DNA from: Cytophagaceae bacterium
GTDB lineage: Bacteria; Bacteroidota; Bacteroidia; Cytophagales; Spirosomataceae
Direction of reading: 5' to 3'
NCBI GenBank assembly: GCA_005791165.1
Contig: SXXW01000033.1
Location: 62,001-126,000, forward strand
Length of the DNA: 64,000 nt
Numbering within the stretch: the first letter of the stretch is position 1; every line of letters begins with the position of its first letter. Under the pieces are notes generated by a model, which saw nothing but the letters and a program-made list of their open reading frames with translations, searched no databases and was not told the origin of the DNA. The translations under genes and the position numbers were made by a program. Of this stretch, positions 63,900 through 64,000 are shown piece by piece.

Positions 63900-64000
63900 T
63901 TAAGAAACCGTTTCTAGAATTAGTTGGCGCATAATCTCCAATCCATCCGTATTATTTAAATCGGGATCAGCGGCTCTTTCCGGATGCGGCATAAGACCAA
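63900..64000 (-). CDS. purQ: Phosphoribosylformylglycinamidine synthase subunit PurQ, partial (C-terminal end only)
   Basis: Only the last 33 or so codons lie in the window; the gene continues to the right. They read GLMPHPERAADPDLNNTDG, then a short helix, and stop at 63900-63902. The GLMPHPERA block carries the His-Pro-Glu of the class I glutamine amidotransferase triad at the usual C-terminal place of PurQ. In purine synthesis PurQ supplies ammonia to PurL. It converges on the lolA-like gene with a 12-base gap. Confidence 0.85.
   Translation of the reverse strand, partial: GLMPHPERAADPDLNNTDGLEIMRQLILETVS

Overview
The window is a compact, AT-rich chromosomal segment of a member of Bacteroidota, most likely order Cytophagales. 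That placement is an inference from gene families: type A and type B T9SS sorting domains, a GldA-like ABC ATPase, DUF4270, SusC-type plug sequences, a BT_3928-like protein, and TAnnTTTG promoter boxes instead of sigma-70 boxes. I count 63 protein genes (two cut by the window edges) and one tRNA-Gln. No gap without a gene exceeds about 190 bases. I see no CRISPR array, insertion sequence, prophage or rRNA.

Layout. 1-4.6 kb: partial GT2 glycosyltransferase, cationic amino acid permease, YugP-type zinc peptidase, heptose-1-P adenylyltransferase domain and a UPF0104 flippase-like protein. 4.7-12.5 kb: a GT5-like protein lacking the catalytic KTGG motif, DUF4270 lipoprotein, omega-amidase, GldA-like ATPase, ribBA, prohibitin-like protein, mlaF and murB. 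12.5-18 kb (minus strand): acpP-fabF-rnc, an acidic hypothetical protein and an HhH/outer-membrane protein whose signal peptide is out of frame. 18-23.6 kb (minus): ROK kinase, YkgJ protein, thymidine kinase and sdhCAB. 23.8-36 kb: a large T9SS type B protein, DCC protein, two related SGNH/SASA esterases, fabD and tRNA-Gln. This stretch ends with a minus-strand run of PfkB kinase, AGE epimerase, orphan TonB plug and membrane protein. 36-45 kb: glmM, cysteine desulfurase, proS, a repeat-rich lipoprotein with a FadL-like porin, aroK, a DoxX/MauE-like protein and DUF1599. 45-52.5 kb: folP with a class IV aminotransferase, then an eight-gene minus-strand array (aroQ, SerC-like, marC, RNase H, trmN6, GT2, tcdA, mog). 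52.5-64 kb: xerD, ald, tsaE, SDR, mlaE, a transglutaminase/proteasome-type peptidase/alpha-E module, pyrD, ftsK, lolA-like and the end of purQ.

Most genes are housekeeping: fatty acid synthesis, succinate oxidation, folate, riboflavin, shikimate, cell wall, division and tRNA modification. The parts most worth a second look are four. One is the 29-36 kb surface-glycan-like cluster. Another is the alpha-E/proteasome-type/transglutaminase module without its usual ATP-grasp partner. A third is an attenuator-like terminator between acpP and fabF. The last is the frameshifted signal peptide near 14.45 kb. I found no clear previously undescribed defence or mobile system. Domain and motif statements come from reading the translated sequences, and no database search was run.
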